Source: Chamaelirium japonicum (lineage: Eukaryota > Streptophyta > Magnoliopsida > Liliales > Melanthiaceae). Taken from it: a stretch of DNA of 64,000 nucleotides. Shown one piece after another: positions 1-12,100 of this stretch (the first letter of the stretch is position 1; every line of letters starts with the position of its first letter). The notes under the pieces are model-generated. The model did no database searches, was not told the DNA's origin, and worked only from the letters and a program-made list of their open reading frames with translations. The stretch spans positions 55,122,569 to 55,186,568 of the forward strand of contig OX393550.1 in assembly GCA_947650365.1 (NCBI GenBank), written 5' to 3'. A program made the position numbers and the translations under genes.

Positions 1-93
1 GTTTCCCATTGGATGGGGACCATATATATATATAACTTCTAGGTAGGTTTCTTACAAGGTTTCTCATATAAGAGGCTTCTAACTGGATCGGGA

Positions 94-179
<86 letters not shown>
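1..179. repeat. (TA)n tracts and short repeat ends
   Basis: Two short stretches ending GGATGGGGACCATATA and GGATCGGGACCATATA precede (TA)n tracts of about 12 and 85 bp. They look like ends of a (TA)n-associated element cut by the window edge. No gene is seen. Confidence 0.6.
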
Positions 180-182
<3 letters not shown>

Positions 183-272
183 TCTTCTGAAAGGCTCAAG
201 GCGCATATGAGGCGTTTGGGGCCTAGGCGCAACTCAAGGCGCAACTCAAGGCGCGCGCCTGATTGAAATAAG

Positions 273-364
<92 letters not shown>

Positions 365-1047
365 AACATGCATAACTAGACTAAGAAAATGAATCTTAAG
401 ACAAGATGAATTGGATATATCGTTGTTGCAACAACACAAATGTTGTAGCTTGTAGGTTTGAATTACGGCTCTAAATAAGCTATTTAAAATATATTAAAAT
501 CTTCAAATATGTACAATTCAAATTTAATAACCAGTTATAAGATATCAAATGTGATATTATAGCAAACAAAAAATAAATAGTGAATGATTGAATGTGTTAT
601 TTTATCCGTGTGCTTGTGCACATGCTTCTAAATCAGTATGAAATGTACAAATCGAGAAAAAAATTAAAACTCATTGAATCTTGTAATAGTTGAAATAATA
701 TCAAAGTCATTAAATCCAACCCACAATTGCTCATATGGTCCTACCTAAGAACTATAACAAATTATTTTGAATGTAAATAATATTCAATCAATGTGTAAAT
801 ATTCAGACTACTATAATCATGAATCAAATCTACTTAATAACTTACTTAAATTGCAAAAAATATCAATTGCAAGCACATAATTGCACATAGTTCAACTAGG
901 CGCGCCTTTTTTGCGCCTGGAGCCTGGAGCCTAGGCGCGCGCCTTAGACTTAGGCGCACGCCTTTCTAATAGAGCCTGTCCTTGTGTTTTTTGAGGTGCA
1001 GGGGCTGAGCCTAGTTGAGCCTGAGCCTAGACACGCCTTTAATAACA

Positions 1048-1050
<3 letters not shown>
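180..1050. mobile_element. hAT-type MITE inserted in a (TA)n tract
   Basis: Imperfect terminal repeats CAGTCTTCTGAAAGGC at the left and GCCTTTAATAACACTG at the right, the CAGTG type of hAT elements. Both ends are rich in GGCGC and CCTAGGCGC words, as in the other GC-ended hAT MITEs of this window. The 8-bp flank ATATATAT on both sides is compatible with a target duplication but cannot be told from the microsatellite. The interior is AT-rich, non-coding, and holds a second (AT)n tract at about 278-360. Confidence 0.65.

Positions 1051-1140
<90 letters not shown>
1051..1140. repeat. (TA)n microsatellite
   Basis: About 90 bp of uninterrupted TA separating the hAT MITE from the first foldback MITE. 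Frames through it give only Ile-Tyr repeats. Confidence 0.95.
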
Positions 1141-1680
<540 letters not shown>

Positions 1681-2097
1681 AGAACGGGAAATGAGCTTCC
1701 AACCTATTTCGGCGAAATGGGCAGCCACCCATTTGAAGCCCGTAGGAGTTTTAGAATGTGCTGATTTTTTGTGAGTTTTAGAATGGGCTGATTTTTTGTG
1801 AGCACAAGCACCTTATCTTAGATAGAACACCCACAAAAAATCAACACATTCTAAAACTCCTAGGGGCATCAAATGTTAGAAGTTTTATCGAACGTTCGTT
1901 GTAATCGTTAATCTGAAATATAACATTTGATGCCTCTAAAAGTTTTAGAATGTGCTAATTTTTTGTGGGGGTGCTATCTAATGTAAGGAGCTTATGCGCA
2001 CAAAAAACAGCACATTCTAAGATTCCTAGGGGTGTCAAATGGGTGGCTGCCCATTTCGTCGAAATAGGCCGCCAGCCTATGCCTCGTATCCTTATTC
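1681..2097. mobile_element. Foldback MITE family G
   Basis: Arms contain GAAATGGGCAGCCACCCATT at the left and its complement around AATGGGTGGCTGCCCATTTC at the right. The interior holds two inverted copies of the shared module, recognisable by CACATTCTAAAACTCCTAGG and CTTAGATAGAACACCCAC. The left half carries a short internal duplication of TTTTAGAATG. The right end abuts CCT(CT)n(TA)n. Confidence 0.75.
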
Positions 2098-2165
<68 letters not shown>

Positions 2166-2175
2166 GTGTGTGTGT
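2098..2175. repeat. (CT)n(TA)n(TG)n compound microsatellite
   Basis: About 20 bp CT, 44 bp TA and 13 bp TG between foldback elements G and E. Confidence 0.9.
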
Positions 2176-2906
2176 AGAAAAGGGATCCTACATTGAGGTG
2201 TAGCTTCGTTGCTACACCTCTGGTGTAGTTTACCACCCTAGAAGTTTTAGAATTTGATAATTTTTTGTGGATGTGTTCTCTAGGGTAAGGTGATCATCCT
2301 CATAAAAAATCAACAAATTCTAAAACTTCTTGGGTCATCAAATGTTCGAAGCTTTAACGACCGTTCATTGTAACCGTTAATTTTACTTAGCACAATCACC
2401 TTGACTTAGATAGCACATCCACAAAAAAATCAGCCATTCTAAGGCCTCTAAGTTATAAGTACATGAAATCTAAAAGACTTTATCGACTGTTCGTTTTAAT
2501 TGTTAGTTTGAAGGGCACATTTGATAAGTCTAAAGGCTTTAGAAAGTGCTGATTTTTGGTGGATGTGCAATCAAAGGCAAGACGATCATGCTGACAAAAT
2601 ATCAATAGCTTCTAAAACCTCTATATGATGATTTGAAAATCGGTGTAAACATTTCAGTGCAAAAACAGTGCTCCCTGATCATGATTCTCGATCCAGTGAG
2701 AAACTCTTATATGCGAAACTTTGTGCGAAACCAACCTTGAGGTTTCAGAATTTGATGAAACTTGGTAGGCAGGCTACCTATGCCATGTTGATCATCCGTA
2801 CCAAAATTCATTGAATTCTAAAACCTCTAGGGGCATCAAATGTTAGAAGATTTACTGACTGTTCATAAAAATCGTAAATTTGATTATCAAATTTGATGCC
2901 CCAAGA
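2176..2906. mobile_element. Foldback MITE family E, copy 1, plus rearranged module fragments
   Basis: The first ~225 bp hold an end with the small palindrome GAGGTGTAGC...GCTACACCTC, then a full module (TAGAAGTTTTAGAATTTGAT ... CATCAAATG). From about 2400 to 2906 three or four partial modules follow in mixed order, each with the GATCATCCTnACAAAA or CACATCCACAAAAAA core. This looks like several broken elements run together. Individual borders within it are uncertain. Confidence 0.55.
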
Positions 2907-3252
2907 GGTGATACATTGCGGCCTGGTAACATGCGGCTTAACGTGCAGCCACCCCCTTCCGGGGCATTTTGGGAAATTTTTTTTGGGGATTGATCACCCA
3001 CCCTTGAATAACGCACAAAAAAAATTTCAGCTCGATCCAAGCCCTGTAGGCCGTCCAAATGTGATCGACTTTTATCGGTCGTTCATTTTTTTCGTCATTT
3101 TGATCAACACATTTGGACGGCATACAGGGCTTGGATCGGGCTGAAATTTTTTGTGTGTGCTATCCAAGGGTTGGTGATCATTCCAAAAAAAAAAAATTCC
3201 CAAAATGCCCCGGAAGGGGGTGCCGCACGTTACCGGCCGCAATGTATCACTA

Positions 3253-3253
<1 letters not shown>
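2907..3253. mobile_element. Foldback MITE family D, copy 1
   Basis: About 347 bp with terminal repeats GTGATACATTGCGGCC and GGCCGCAATGTATCAC and subterminal CCCCCTTCCGGGGCATTTTG and its complement. The interior pairs CCAAGCCCTGTAGGCCGTCC with its inverse near 3116. The module core is GATCACCCACCCTTGAATAA, a diverged form of the core seen in families A, B, E, G and H. The right end abuts (CT)n(TA)n. Confidence 0.8.

Positions 3254-3332
<79 letters not shown>
3254..3332. repeat. (CT)n(TA)n compound microsatellite
   Basis: About 19 bp of CT then about 60 bp of TA joining foldback D1 to foldback A2. Confidence 0.9.
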
Positions 3333-3335
<3 letters not shown>

Positions 3336-3716
3336 TCAGGATCGGATGACCTAGCAAATTTTGACCAATTAATAACCCAACACCCTTTGATGCACTTAGA
3401 GGTTATAGAATGGGCTGATTTTTTTGTAGACATGTCGTCTATGGTATGTTGATCATCCTCACAAAAAATCAGCCCATTCTTAAACCTCTAGGTGCATTAA
3501 ATGCGCTCTTCAAATCAACGGTTTTTGACTGTCAATTTTAACCATTGATTTGAAGATCGCATTTGATGCACCTAGAGGTTTTAGAATGGGCTAAATTTTT
3601 GTGAGGATGATCAACATACCATAGACAACATGTCTACAAAATATCAGCCCATTCTAAAACCTCTAGGTGCCTCAAAGTGTGCTGGGTTATTTGCTGGGTC
3701 ATCCGATCCTGACCCT
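3333..3716. mobile_element. Foldback MITE family A, copy 2
   Basis: About 384 bp with ends AGGTCAGGATCGGATGACC and TCATCCGATCCTGACCCT, strongly similar to copy 1 along its whole length, including the three-hairpin interior. It sits between (TA)n tracts; the right-hand tract is only six bases, followed by a family C element. Confidence 0.85.
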
Positions 3717-3722
3717 ATATAT

Positions 3723-3876
3723 AGGGGCGTGTTAGGATGCGACGTGCGGTGCGTGCGGCGTCACACCGCAGCCGCCTGATGCACCGCTGCGTGCATCGCA
3801 CGCACGCACCGCAACAGTGCATCAGGCGGCTGCAGTGCGACACTGCACGCACCGCACGCCGCATTTTATCATTCCT
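3723..3876. mobile_element. GC-rich foldback MITE family C, copy 1
   Basis: About 154 bp, nearly one hairpin. The left end is AGGGGCGTGTTAGGATGCG, with arms around GCGTGCGGC and GCCGCCTGATGCACCGC and a loop of CGTGCATCGCACG type. The right end is ATTCCT(CT)n. It is more diverged than copies 2 and 3. Confidence 0.75.
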
Positions 3877-3902
3877 CTCTCTCTTTCTCTATATATATAT
3901 AT

Positions 3903-4239
3903 AGTAGTGATACATTGTGGCCGGTAACGTGCGGCACCCCCTTCTGGGGTGTTTTTCAATTTTTTTTTTGGGGATTGATCACGTACCTTTGGATAGCACA
4001 CACAAAAAATTTCAGCTCGATCCAAAACCTGTAGGCCGTCCAAATGTGTTGATCAAAATGACGATAAAAATGAACGACTGATAAAAGTCGATCACATTTG
4101 AATGGCCTATAGGTCTTGGGTCGAGCTGAAATTTTTTGTTGGCGCTATCCAAGGGTAGGTGATCAACCTCAAAAAAAAAAAAATCCCAAAAATACCCCAG
4201 AAGGGGGCGGCTGCACGTTAAGCGGTCACAGTGTATCAC

Positions 4240-4243
<4 letters not shown>
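3903..4243. mobile_element. Foldback MITE family D, copy 2
   Basis: Ends AGTAGTGATACATTGTGGCC and its complement at 4215-4243. The interior is as in copy 1, but the module arms point the same way around a shorter centre. The core reads GATCACGTACCTTTGGATAG. It is flanked by (TA)n on both sides. Confidence 0.8.

Positions 4244-4303
<60 letters not shown>
4244..4303. repeat. (TA)n microsatellite
   Basis: About 60 bp of TA between foldbacks D2 and C2. Confidence 0.95.
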
Positions 4304-4307
<4 letters not shown>

Positions 4308-4445
4308 GCATGCTACAATGCGGCATGCGGTAAGTGCGGCACCGCACTACAACCGTCTGATGCACCGCTGCGTGCATGCGATGCACATAGCGAGTGCATC
4401 AGACTGTTGCAGTGTGGTGCCGCACTTGCCGCATTATAGCATGCC

Positions 4446-4448
<3 letters not shown>
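4304..4448. mobile_element. GC-rich foldback MITE family C, copy 2
   Basis: 145 bp with ends AGGGGCATGCTACAATGCGG and CCGCATTATAGCATGCCCC, folding along its full length. The inner part CTGATGCACCGCTGCGTGC forms its own hairpin. It is flanked by (TA)n on both sides. It has no coding capacity. Confidence 0.85.

Positions 4449-4509
<61 letters not shown>
4449..4509. repeat. (TA)n microsatellite
   Basis: About 60 bp of TA joining foldbacks C2 and E2. Confidence 0.95.
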
Positions 4510-4511
<2 letters not shown>

Positions 4512-4852
4512 TTGCTGCACCTCTCGCTTATTTATCTCCCTAGAATTTGATGATTTTTGGTGGATATATTGTCTTGGGTAAGGTGATCATCCTCACCAAA
4601 AATCAGTATATTCTAGAACTTCTAGGGTCATCAAATGATCTAGGCAAAATTAACGGTTACAGTGAACGGTCGATAAAGTTTCGAACATTTGATGACCCTA
4701 GAAGTTTTAGAATTTACTGATTTTTTGTAAGGATGATCGCCTTACCCTAGAGAACACATCCACCAAAAATCACAAAATTTTAAAACTTCTAGGATGGTAA
4801 ACAACGCCTGAGGTGCAACAACGATGCTGTACATCAGGTCTAGACTCCTTTT

Positions 4853-4856
<4 letters not shown>
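4510..4856. mobile_element. Foldback MITE family E, copy 2
   Basis: About 347 bp. CGTTGCTGCACCTC at the left pairs with GAGGTGCAACAACG near 4811. Two inverted modules contain TCTAGGGTCATCAAATGAT and ATCATTTGATGACCC, with a centre around AACGGTTACAGTGAACGGTC. The core reads GATCGCCTTACCCTAGAGAA. It ends in CTTTTTCTC before (TA)n. Confidence 0.75.

Positions 4857-4898
<42 letters not shown>
4857..4898. repeat. (TA)n microsatellite
   Basis: About 40 bp of TA between foldbacks E2 and C3. Confidence 0.95.
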
Positions 4899-4902
<4 letters not shown>

Positions 4903-5050
4903 GCATGCTATAATGCGGCATGCGGTAAGTGCGGCACCACACCGCAGCCGTCTGATGCACCCGCTATGTGCATCGCATGCACGCAGCGGTGCATCAGACG
5001 GTTATAGTGCGGTGCCGCACTTACCGCATGCCGCATTATAGCATGCCCCT
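4899..5050. mobile_element. GC-rich foldback MITE family C, copy 3
   Basis: 152 bp with nearly perfect ends AGGGGCATGCTATAATGCGG and CCGCATTATAGCATGCCCCT, followed by GCATGCGGTAAGTGCGGC and its complement. It is the best-preserved C copy and is flanked by (TA)n on the left and (CT)n(TA)n on the right. Confidence 0.88.
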
Positions 5051-5051
5051 A

Positions 5052-5108
<57 letters not shown>
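5051..5108. repeat. (CT)n(TA)n compound microsatellite
   Basis: About 20 bp CT then about 39 bp TA between foldbacks C3 and F. Confidence 0.9.
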
Positions 5109-5114
<6 letters not shown>

Positions 5115-5500
5115 GAAAAAGGGAGCTTGGTCCACTGGATTAGCTTCGTTGCTGGTCCTGTGGACCAGTTGACCACCCTATACGTTTCAGACTTGGTTGA
5201 AACTTGGTGAGTGTGTTATCTTGGGTGAGGTGATCATTCTTACGAAAAATCAACAAATTCTAATACTTTTAGGTTCATCAAATATTAGAAGCCTTTATTG
5301 ATCATTCTAACCGTTAGCTTTTCTTTGCACATTTGATAACTTTAGAATTTTAGAATTTGGTGATTTTTTTGTGAGGATGATCAACTCACCATTGATAACA
5401 TACCCACCAAGTTTCAACAAATTCTGAAACTTGTAGGGTCGTTATTTAGTCCACTAGACCAGCAAGGAAGCTTGTCCGATGAACCCGAAAACCTGTCCCC
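5109..5500. mobile_element. Foldback MITE family F
   Basis: About 392 bp flanked by (TA)n. Near the left end is GGAGCTTGGTCCACTGGA, answered at the right by CCACTAGACCAGCAAGGAAG. An inner small palindrome is GCTGGTCCTGTGGACCAG. Two inverted modules have cores GGTGATCATTCTTACGAAAA and GATCAACTCACCATTGATAA. Confidence 0.7.
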
Positions 5501-5522
5501 ATATATATATATATGTATATAT

Positions 5523-6386
5523 TTTATGCACTAAACTTAAAGACTGTGATAGTACAGTGGTGAAGTTGTTTGTTATGTATTGACAAGTTGAGAGTTCGAA
5601 ACTCATACTTAGTATATTCTGTAAAGATTAAACAGAATTATAACTTCCAGTTCAATATATGTTGAATTAAAACCTTCTTTGGTTTTCGCTCAAATATAGC
5701 AGTAGGTAAAGAAAGAGTGAATGATATGGAGAGAAATATGATAGAAAGGAAGATGATAAGAAAGAAACAAATAGATGATAACTCTTGCATTACCTCTAAT
5801 CCTCTATGTCACGATACAGACATATGCATTTTCTCAATAACTAGGGAATTTCGTCTAGGTCGACTGACAAAAGTGGCCTACTCCACTTGCATGAACCAAA
5901 TGGGCCTATTCGGCTAGCAATAGTAAGCCCACTTACATCGTTTTGGTTCTAATAATTCGTAAGATATAAAAATCATCTACTAAGCATTTATCAGACAATA
6001 AGTCGTGTTGTTTTTTAGATTGTGTAACACATAAGTTCGTTCTCAATTGTTTTTTTGAGCCTTGTTTACTCATGCTCCATAGTATATTCCATAAAGATGG
6101 GTAATGGCTTGGTGGTGGCTATTTTTGTTTATTATGATGCTGGCGACATGAGATTCTAAACTGAACAACTCAAAAAATTATTGATTAGGACTAGGATATA
6201 TTGCCCATTGTCCAATTTGATTTTTGTTAGCTTGATATGCTTTAGTTTCCTGTATACTCTTCTTGACTATGTTTTACTGTACATATGTTCAATGAGAGAC
6301 TTCTATTGTTTTTTGTTGGATGCTAAATAGTCTGTACACAGGTTCCTCAAATGTATGCTCTAGCCCTGTCGGATACCCATAACCTA
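5523..6386. other. Unassigned AT-rich sequence
   Basis: No exon, element end or repeat is recognised. A 66-codon frame at 5717-5917 has no recognisable motif. Confidence 0.5.
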
Positions 6387-6843
6387 TGAAGCACCGGTAC
6401 TCTCGGGGCCTCAACATGTCCGTGTCCGACACGTGTCAGACACCGACACTCGTCCGACACTCTCCGACATGTGTCACACACAAAAAAAAAATGTCTTATA
6501 TGAAGAAAGATTGTCCGACACGTGTCGGAGATGTCGGATGCGGTTGGAGCGTGTCGGATATTACCGGAGAGGCTTTTTCTCATTTGAAGTTGTTGAGGTT
6601 CTTGAGATTGCGAATCTTTCCATTAATGAACCGGATATGGAAGCCGTGGTCTTCACGTCGATGGTGATGATGTGGTAACACTTGATGTTGGCCTTGATGG
6701 ATGATGATTTTATGCGTGTGCTATTTGTTTTTTTGTGTTTTGAATGTTTGAAACTATACACTTGAATCATTTATGATGTTTGTTGGAGACTTTTTTAGTT
6801 AACTATTAGCATTATGTTTGATTATAAATCATAATATAAGACT

Positions 6844-6923
<80 letters not shown>

Positions 6924-7026
6924 CAGTGTGTCCCCTAACGTGTTCGTGTCCAATTATTTTGAAAAATATCGTGTACGTGTCATATTGTGTCATGTCCGTG
7001 TCCCGTGTCCCGTGTCCGTGCTTCTT
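6387..7026. mobile_element. hAT-like element with GTGTC-rich ends (family K, copy 1)
   Basis: The left end is GAAGCACCGGTACTC, followed by many CCGACACGTGTC words. The right end is rich in GTGTCCGTGTC and closes GTCCGTGCTTC, so the ends are inverted relative to each other. A short open stretch at 6560-6680 (FSFEVVEVLEIANLSINEPD) resembles the acidic C-terminal tail of hAT transposases, which suggests an internally deleted transposon. A (TA)n tract fills 6849-6920. No clear 8-bp duplication was seen. Confidence 0.5.
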
Positions 7027-7165
7027 AGCCCATAACTCATGTTTTATACAATTGACAAGTCTTAAATGAACATGTAATTCTAATAGAATCGGTGTTATAT
7101 GCTAAATTAATCATTTGTTGCAGTAATTTTTTACTGATTTTTTTTAATGTCATTGCTAAAGCTAG

Positions 7166-7260
7166 GTTCTTGAGACAGCTGATGATTTGGGGGAGGTTAC
7201 AGAACATGTTGATTATTATGTTCAGGGGAGCACAGTTGCCACTGGAAATTTATTTGGAAG
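7166..7260 (+). CDS. CPSF160: CPSF160 exon 1 of those visible
   Basis: 95 nt between an AG acceptor and GTAACT donor. It reads VLETADDLGEVTEHVDYYVQ then GSTVATGNLFG and ends in phase 2 (AG), completed to Arg by the next exon 16.7 kb away. It matches the plant CPSF160 stretch just before the RRRVVQ segment. No earlier exon was found in 1-7165, so the upstream intron exceeds 7.1 kb. Confidence 0.9.
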
Positions 7261-9048
7261 GTAACTGTCTTTCAAATTACACCATGTTTATCCATTAATT
7301 ATTCCCTTATTTATATGTTGTGGGAAGTATTGTGTTTTTTGTTTGATACCTGTTGCTGGTCATAACATTTTAACTTGAGTAGCCAGTATATAGATGGTAC
7401 ATTAATCATGGATTTTAAATTCGGTTGACAACAGTATGTATCGGTTTCATGTCTTGCCATGACCGATACCCCCTTCAGTATTGGTACATGTACCGTATCG
7501 GACCATACCAAGCTGACCCGGACTTTATCGACCGAATCATGTGGGCATCGACCGATACAGGCTTGTATCGGCCGGTACGGGGTCTTGATCGACAACATAT
7601 GGATAGGTCATTATTTGGTGCATTTTGGTATTTTTTTCTCCATTATCCCTCACCATCTAGCAGCTGCACAGTTGGGGAGCCCATGTACAATTGCTAGCAT
7701 ATGGAGGGGGCATCATTTGAGGCTATAGCATGTGGAGGGTCATCATTTGAGACTATATATACCACCTCATCTATCCCAGTAAAGATAAGTAGAAAGCTGT
7801 ATTTTGGTTGGTTAAACCCGCTTTACTTTGCTATTGGTTTCTATCGAAGTCCAAATCTTCTAAATGTGGGAGTGCTTTCAATTCCCGTCTCACTAGTTTC
7901 ACCCATGTCTTCTCATGTATCATGTTGTTTTACCACTGGACCTAAATTCAAAGATCCTTCAATTTATGATCTCTTGCCCACTAGGAAGCACGAACACTTC
8001 CCCAAGCCCCCCGTATCCGTGTCGGACACCGACACGCGTCGAACATGCACCGGGCACACATGTGCCGTCCCTCATGTGCTTCTGAGAGCCGAACACGTCC
8101 AGACACTCGTCGGACACTCGCAGGACATGTGCAGACAAGGCGGGTTGACGGTCTATTCGATATAGGGCCGGGTCACAACTCACAATCTGTTGTGATTCAG
8201 TTTGGGCTTCAACCTATCTGATCCTTTGAGGTTATAACCACAGAGGATCATATAGGTGGAAGCCAAAACTGAATCACAGCCGTTCTTTTGCATGCCATTT
8301 GGGCCTGAATGTGATTCAGTTGTCAGGTTGGTTGTAACGGACAGTTACGGTTCAATTTTGGCTTTAACCTATCTGATCCTCTGAGGTTTCAGATAGGTTG
8401 AAGTCAAAATTGAAACACATCCGTTCTTTTCCATGCCATTTAGGACTGTGTGCGATTCACCGATCAGTCTGGTTATAACTAACAGCTGCGATTCAGTATG
8501 CATTAAATTTTCATTTTAGTTGTTTTTATGAGGTTTTTTTCGGTTATTGAAATATATATAAATTATAAACACATAAAATATAAAAAAATATTAATTTATT
8601 TTACTGTGTCCCCGTTGTACCCTTGTCCTCATTTTTTAGGATTTGCTGTGTTGGAGTACCAGTGTCGTGTCCTATCCGTGTCATCGTACTAGTGTCAGTG
8701 CTTCTTAGCTTGCCCTTCATTCAATATAGGGTTAAATCTAAACACTAACCTTAAACATAAATCCTAAACCTTAACATTAAATCATAAAGCCTAAACCTAA
8801 AATTCAAACCTAAAGTCCTTAAAGTCGAACTTTTATTTATTTATAACTCATTATATTTTTTTTCTTTTTTTTTAATATTTGAAAATTTTTTAGAAAAATA
8901 GACCAATAACTATTAACTAGTCATATTCTAGGTACATATTGGTCTTGAGCCAATATATACCGCTATCGATACCCATATTTTAAACCAAGGATATCATGTT
9001 GCTAAGGCGAGCCTTAACGCCTGGAGGGTGCCTTGAAACCTAGGTGTT

Positions 9049-9126
<78 letters not shown>

Positions 9127-12100
9127 GGATGCTTAAATGCGGTCCGCGTCCGCAGTCGTCCGATGCACCCGCCGCGTGCATCAGATGCACGGTGTGGTGC
9201 ATCGGACGGCTGCGGACCGCAGGACGACTGCGGATGAGGAATGTTACTGTGAGCTGTCAAAGGAGAAAGTCTCACTTTAACCCCCTTAGAAGTTTTAGAA
9301 TTTGATGAAATTTGGTGAGGGTGTTGTCTAGGGTAAGATGATCATCCTCACCAATTTTTATCAAATTCCAAAACTTCTAGGGGGTCAAATGGTCGAAGCA
9401 AAATCTGCAGATTTTAAGAGTGACTGCGGACGACAGATTTTGCTTCGACCATTTGACGCCCCTAGAAGTTTTAGAATTTGATGAAAATTGGTGAGGATGA
9501 TCATCTTACCCTAGACAACACTCTCACCAAATTTCATCAAATTCTAAAACTTCTAGGGGGGTCCAAGTGAGCGTAGCTCACTTTCTAAACTAGCAGCTCA
9601 CAGTTCAACGTAACAGCCCTCGTATATATATATACTAGTAATAATCCCGTGCTCAAGGGCACGATTTTTAGAACAATAGAAATATTTTGAGGGCGGTGAT
9701 AATATTTAGAGGGTGGCGGCAATATTTCGAGGGCGACAATAAATAATTTATGGGCAACAATATTATTATGAGGGAGGTTTCATAATATTTCGAGGGTGAC
9801 AATGGAACATTTCGAGAACGGTAACAATATTATTAGGGGGTCTAATAATTCGAGGGTGGTAATAATATTTAGAGGGTAGCAACAGAATCCACAATCGAAA
9901 AGGGCCCCCACATTCAGCGAGGGTGCCGATGAAATTATTAGATTCCTTAATGTTATTCTCAAGAAATGAACACTCATACTTAATAATGCCCTCTCTCTCT
10001 CTCTATGTAGAAAAGATTTCATAGGCGACAAACATTTTGAGGGTGGTGATAATATTTAGAGGGTGGCGATAATATTTCGAGGGCGGCAATAATAATTCAT
10101 AAGCAACAATATTATTATGAAGGGGGATCATAATATTTCGAGAGTGGCAATGGAACATTTTGAGAGTAGCAACAAAATCCACAATCGGTAAGGGCCACTG
10201 ATGCGAAACAAATGCAGGTGGGCAGGAAATCAGTAGTTTAATTGTCCTAGCAATGTTTCGCTATGAATTAAAAGTCTCAGGTAGGAAGTTTATTCAAACC
10301 ATCAGCAGGGAATAATGGGTTTTAACCGAAACTACTTGCATCAGACAATTCGATCTCAGTTTTAAGAATTACAATAAATAATGCTTAAATTAAACGGCAC
10401 AAGTCCGTCCCGCAATATCAAATACTAATGAACTTAACAGGCAGGTGGACACTCAACCTCACAACAGGGGCAACAGTTGGCAATGATAATATACCAGAGA
10501 CCCAATTGATGAAACACGTCGGTACCTGGTCGAGTAGGGAAATCCTTACTGTTGCGATACTGATGATGGCGCAGGCACATATTCCTCCACGCTCTCTTCC
10601 GAGTTGAGGAAGGGGGAGTTGATGTCGAGGCACCCTTCGTCGTCTTTGATCATTCCATGGTCCCCGTCGGGGTCAGCCTTGTGAGTATGCCGGGCGATGA
10701 GAGGGGGTGGGTTTGGGTGTGGTGTAGGGAATGGGAGGGGTTGAGGTGAGGCCGGAGGACTAGGGGTGGTCGGCTGCACCGGGACAGGGTCGGGTCGGTT
10801 CGGGCCGGCAGTGCCGAGGAAGGGGAGGGTTGGCCGGGTGGTCCAGCCAAGGGGGCAAAGGGGAGGGGCAGCACCGGGTAGAGGGGAGGGGATAGGGGTC
10901 GGGTTGGGTGTTGGGTAGGGGTCGGGCGGCCAGCAGCAGCAGGAGGGAAAAAGGAGAGGACCGGGTGGGGAAAAGGAGGGGACCGGGGTGGGGAAGGGGT
11001 GTCGGGTGGCTGGAGCTGGGTCGGATGGGGGATGGGGGAGAGAGGGAGGGGGTTCGGGTGGTGGGAGGGGGTCGGGATCAAGCGGGCAACAGGAGGGGGA
11101 GGTTCGGTGGGCAGGTGGGGGGAAACCAGATGGGGCCGGCGTCGGGTAGGGGGCACGGACAGGGGGTGGAGGGTGGTGGATCGGGTGAGAGGAAAGGAGG
11201 GAGAGGGTCGGCGGCTGGGCTAGGGGAAAATAGAAAACAAATTAGGGTTTCAGATTAGGGTTTCACACGCCTAATCTGAACCTAGGGTTTCACACACCTA
11301 GGGTTTGGGTTTGGGGTTTCACACGCCTCACCCTGGTTCTCTCAACACACAAGTGGAGGAAAACGAGAATTTTATTCATTCAATCAATGCCATTACAGGT
11401 TCCATGGGCAGGCCTATATAAAGGCCTGCGATAACAAATGAAAACCCCTGAAAGTCGAGGTGGGACTAAATAACATAATGCAGAAAATAAAACAAATGCA
11501 AACATCCACGATGGTGCCGGCTGTCTGATCAGAGCCATAGGCTCAGGTGGCGCCTCCTGCGCTCGTACACGCGCCATGGCCGCTGCTCGATGCCCCCATC
11601 AGCCACCACATTCAGTGAGGGCACCTATCAAATTATTAGATTCCTCATAATATTATTCTCAAGAAATAAACAATTAGGCTTAACAATGCACTCTTTCTCT
11701 CTCTCTTTGACAAACACACACACATACATCATTGCACAGTAAAATGTCAAAATTTTGGTGCCAAAGCAATCACGATTGACCAAGCAGGCCAACTAAGCTG
11801 ATCATAACTGAACTTTAGCAGTAAATAAAGTTCATAATGATTGTTGATTTTAAAGAAACACAGAGGATAATTAATGATGCATAGAAAGCAATGCTATACA
11901 TTCATCAAAATCTTTTGATTTTTTTAGCAGGCACAAAAAAAAAAGACTTTCATCATCAAACCAAATATTTTCATTCTCGCATATTTCTAAAATTTTAACT
12001 TGTGAGCATACACAGGTTCAACCTGAAGATGATCCAGATCAAGCTAACAGAGGAAACTCATGCAATATATTGTAAAATAGTATAGAGAAAAGAAAAAGAA

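Noticed and set aside
5717-5917. 66-codon plus frame
   Set aside because: No motif, no splice context and no similarity that I recognise; chance length in AT-rich DNA.
8727-8820. Interstitial telomere repeat
   Set aside because: Words of TAAACCTTA and CTAAACCTAAA type are too degenerate and lack any run of the plant telomere unit. The TTAGGGTTTC words at 11240-11320 are also spaced and imperfect.
10650-11156. 168-codon Pro/Ser-rich minus-strand frame and 116-codon Gly-rich plus frame
   Set aside because: Both read the same purine-biased, GC-rich part of a solo LTR; low complexity, no domain.
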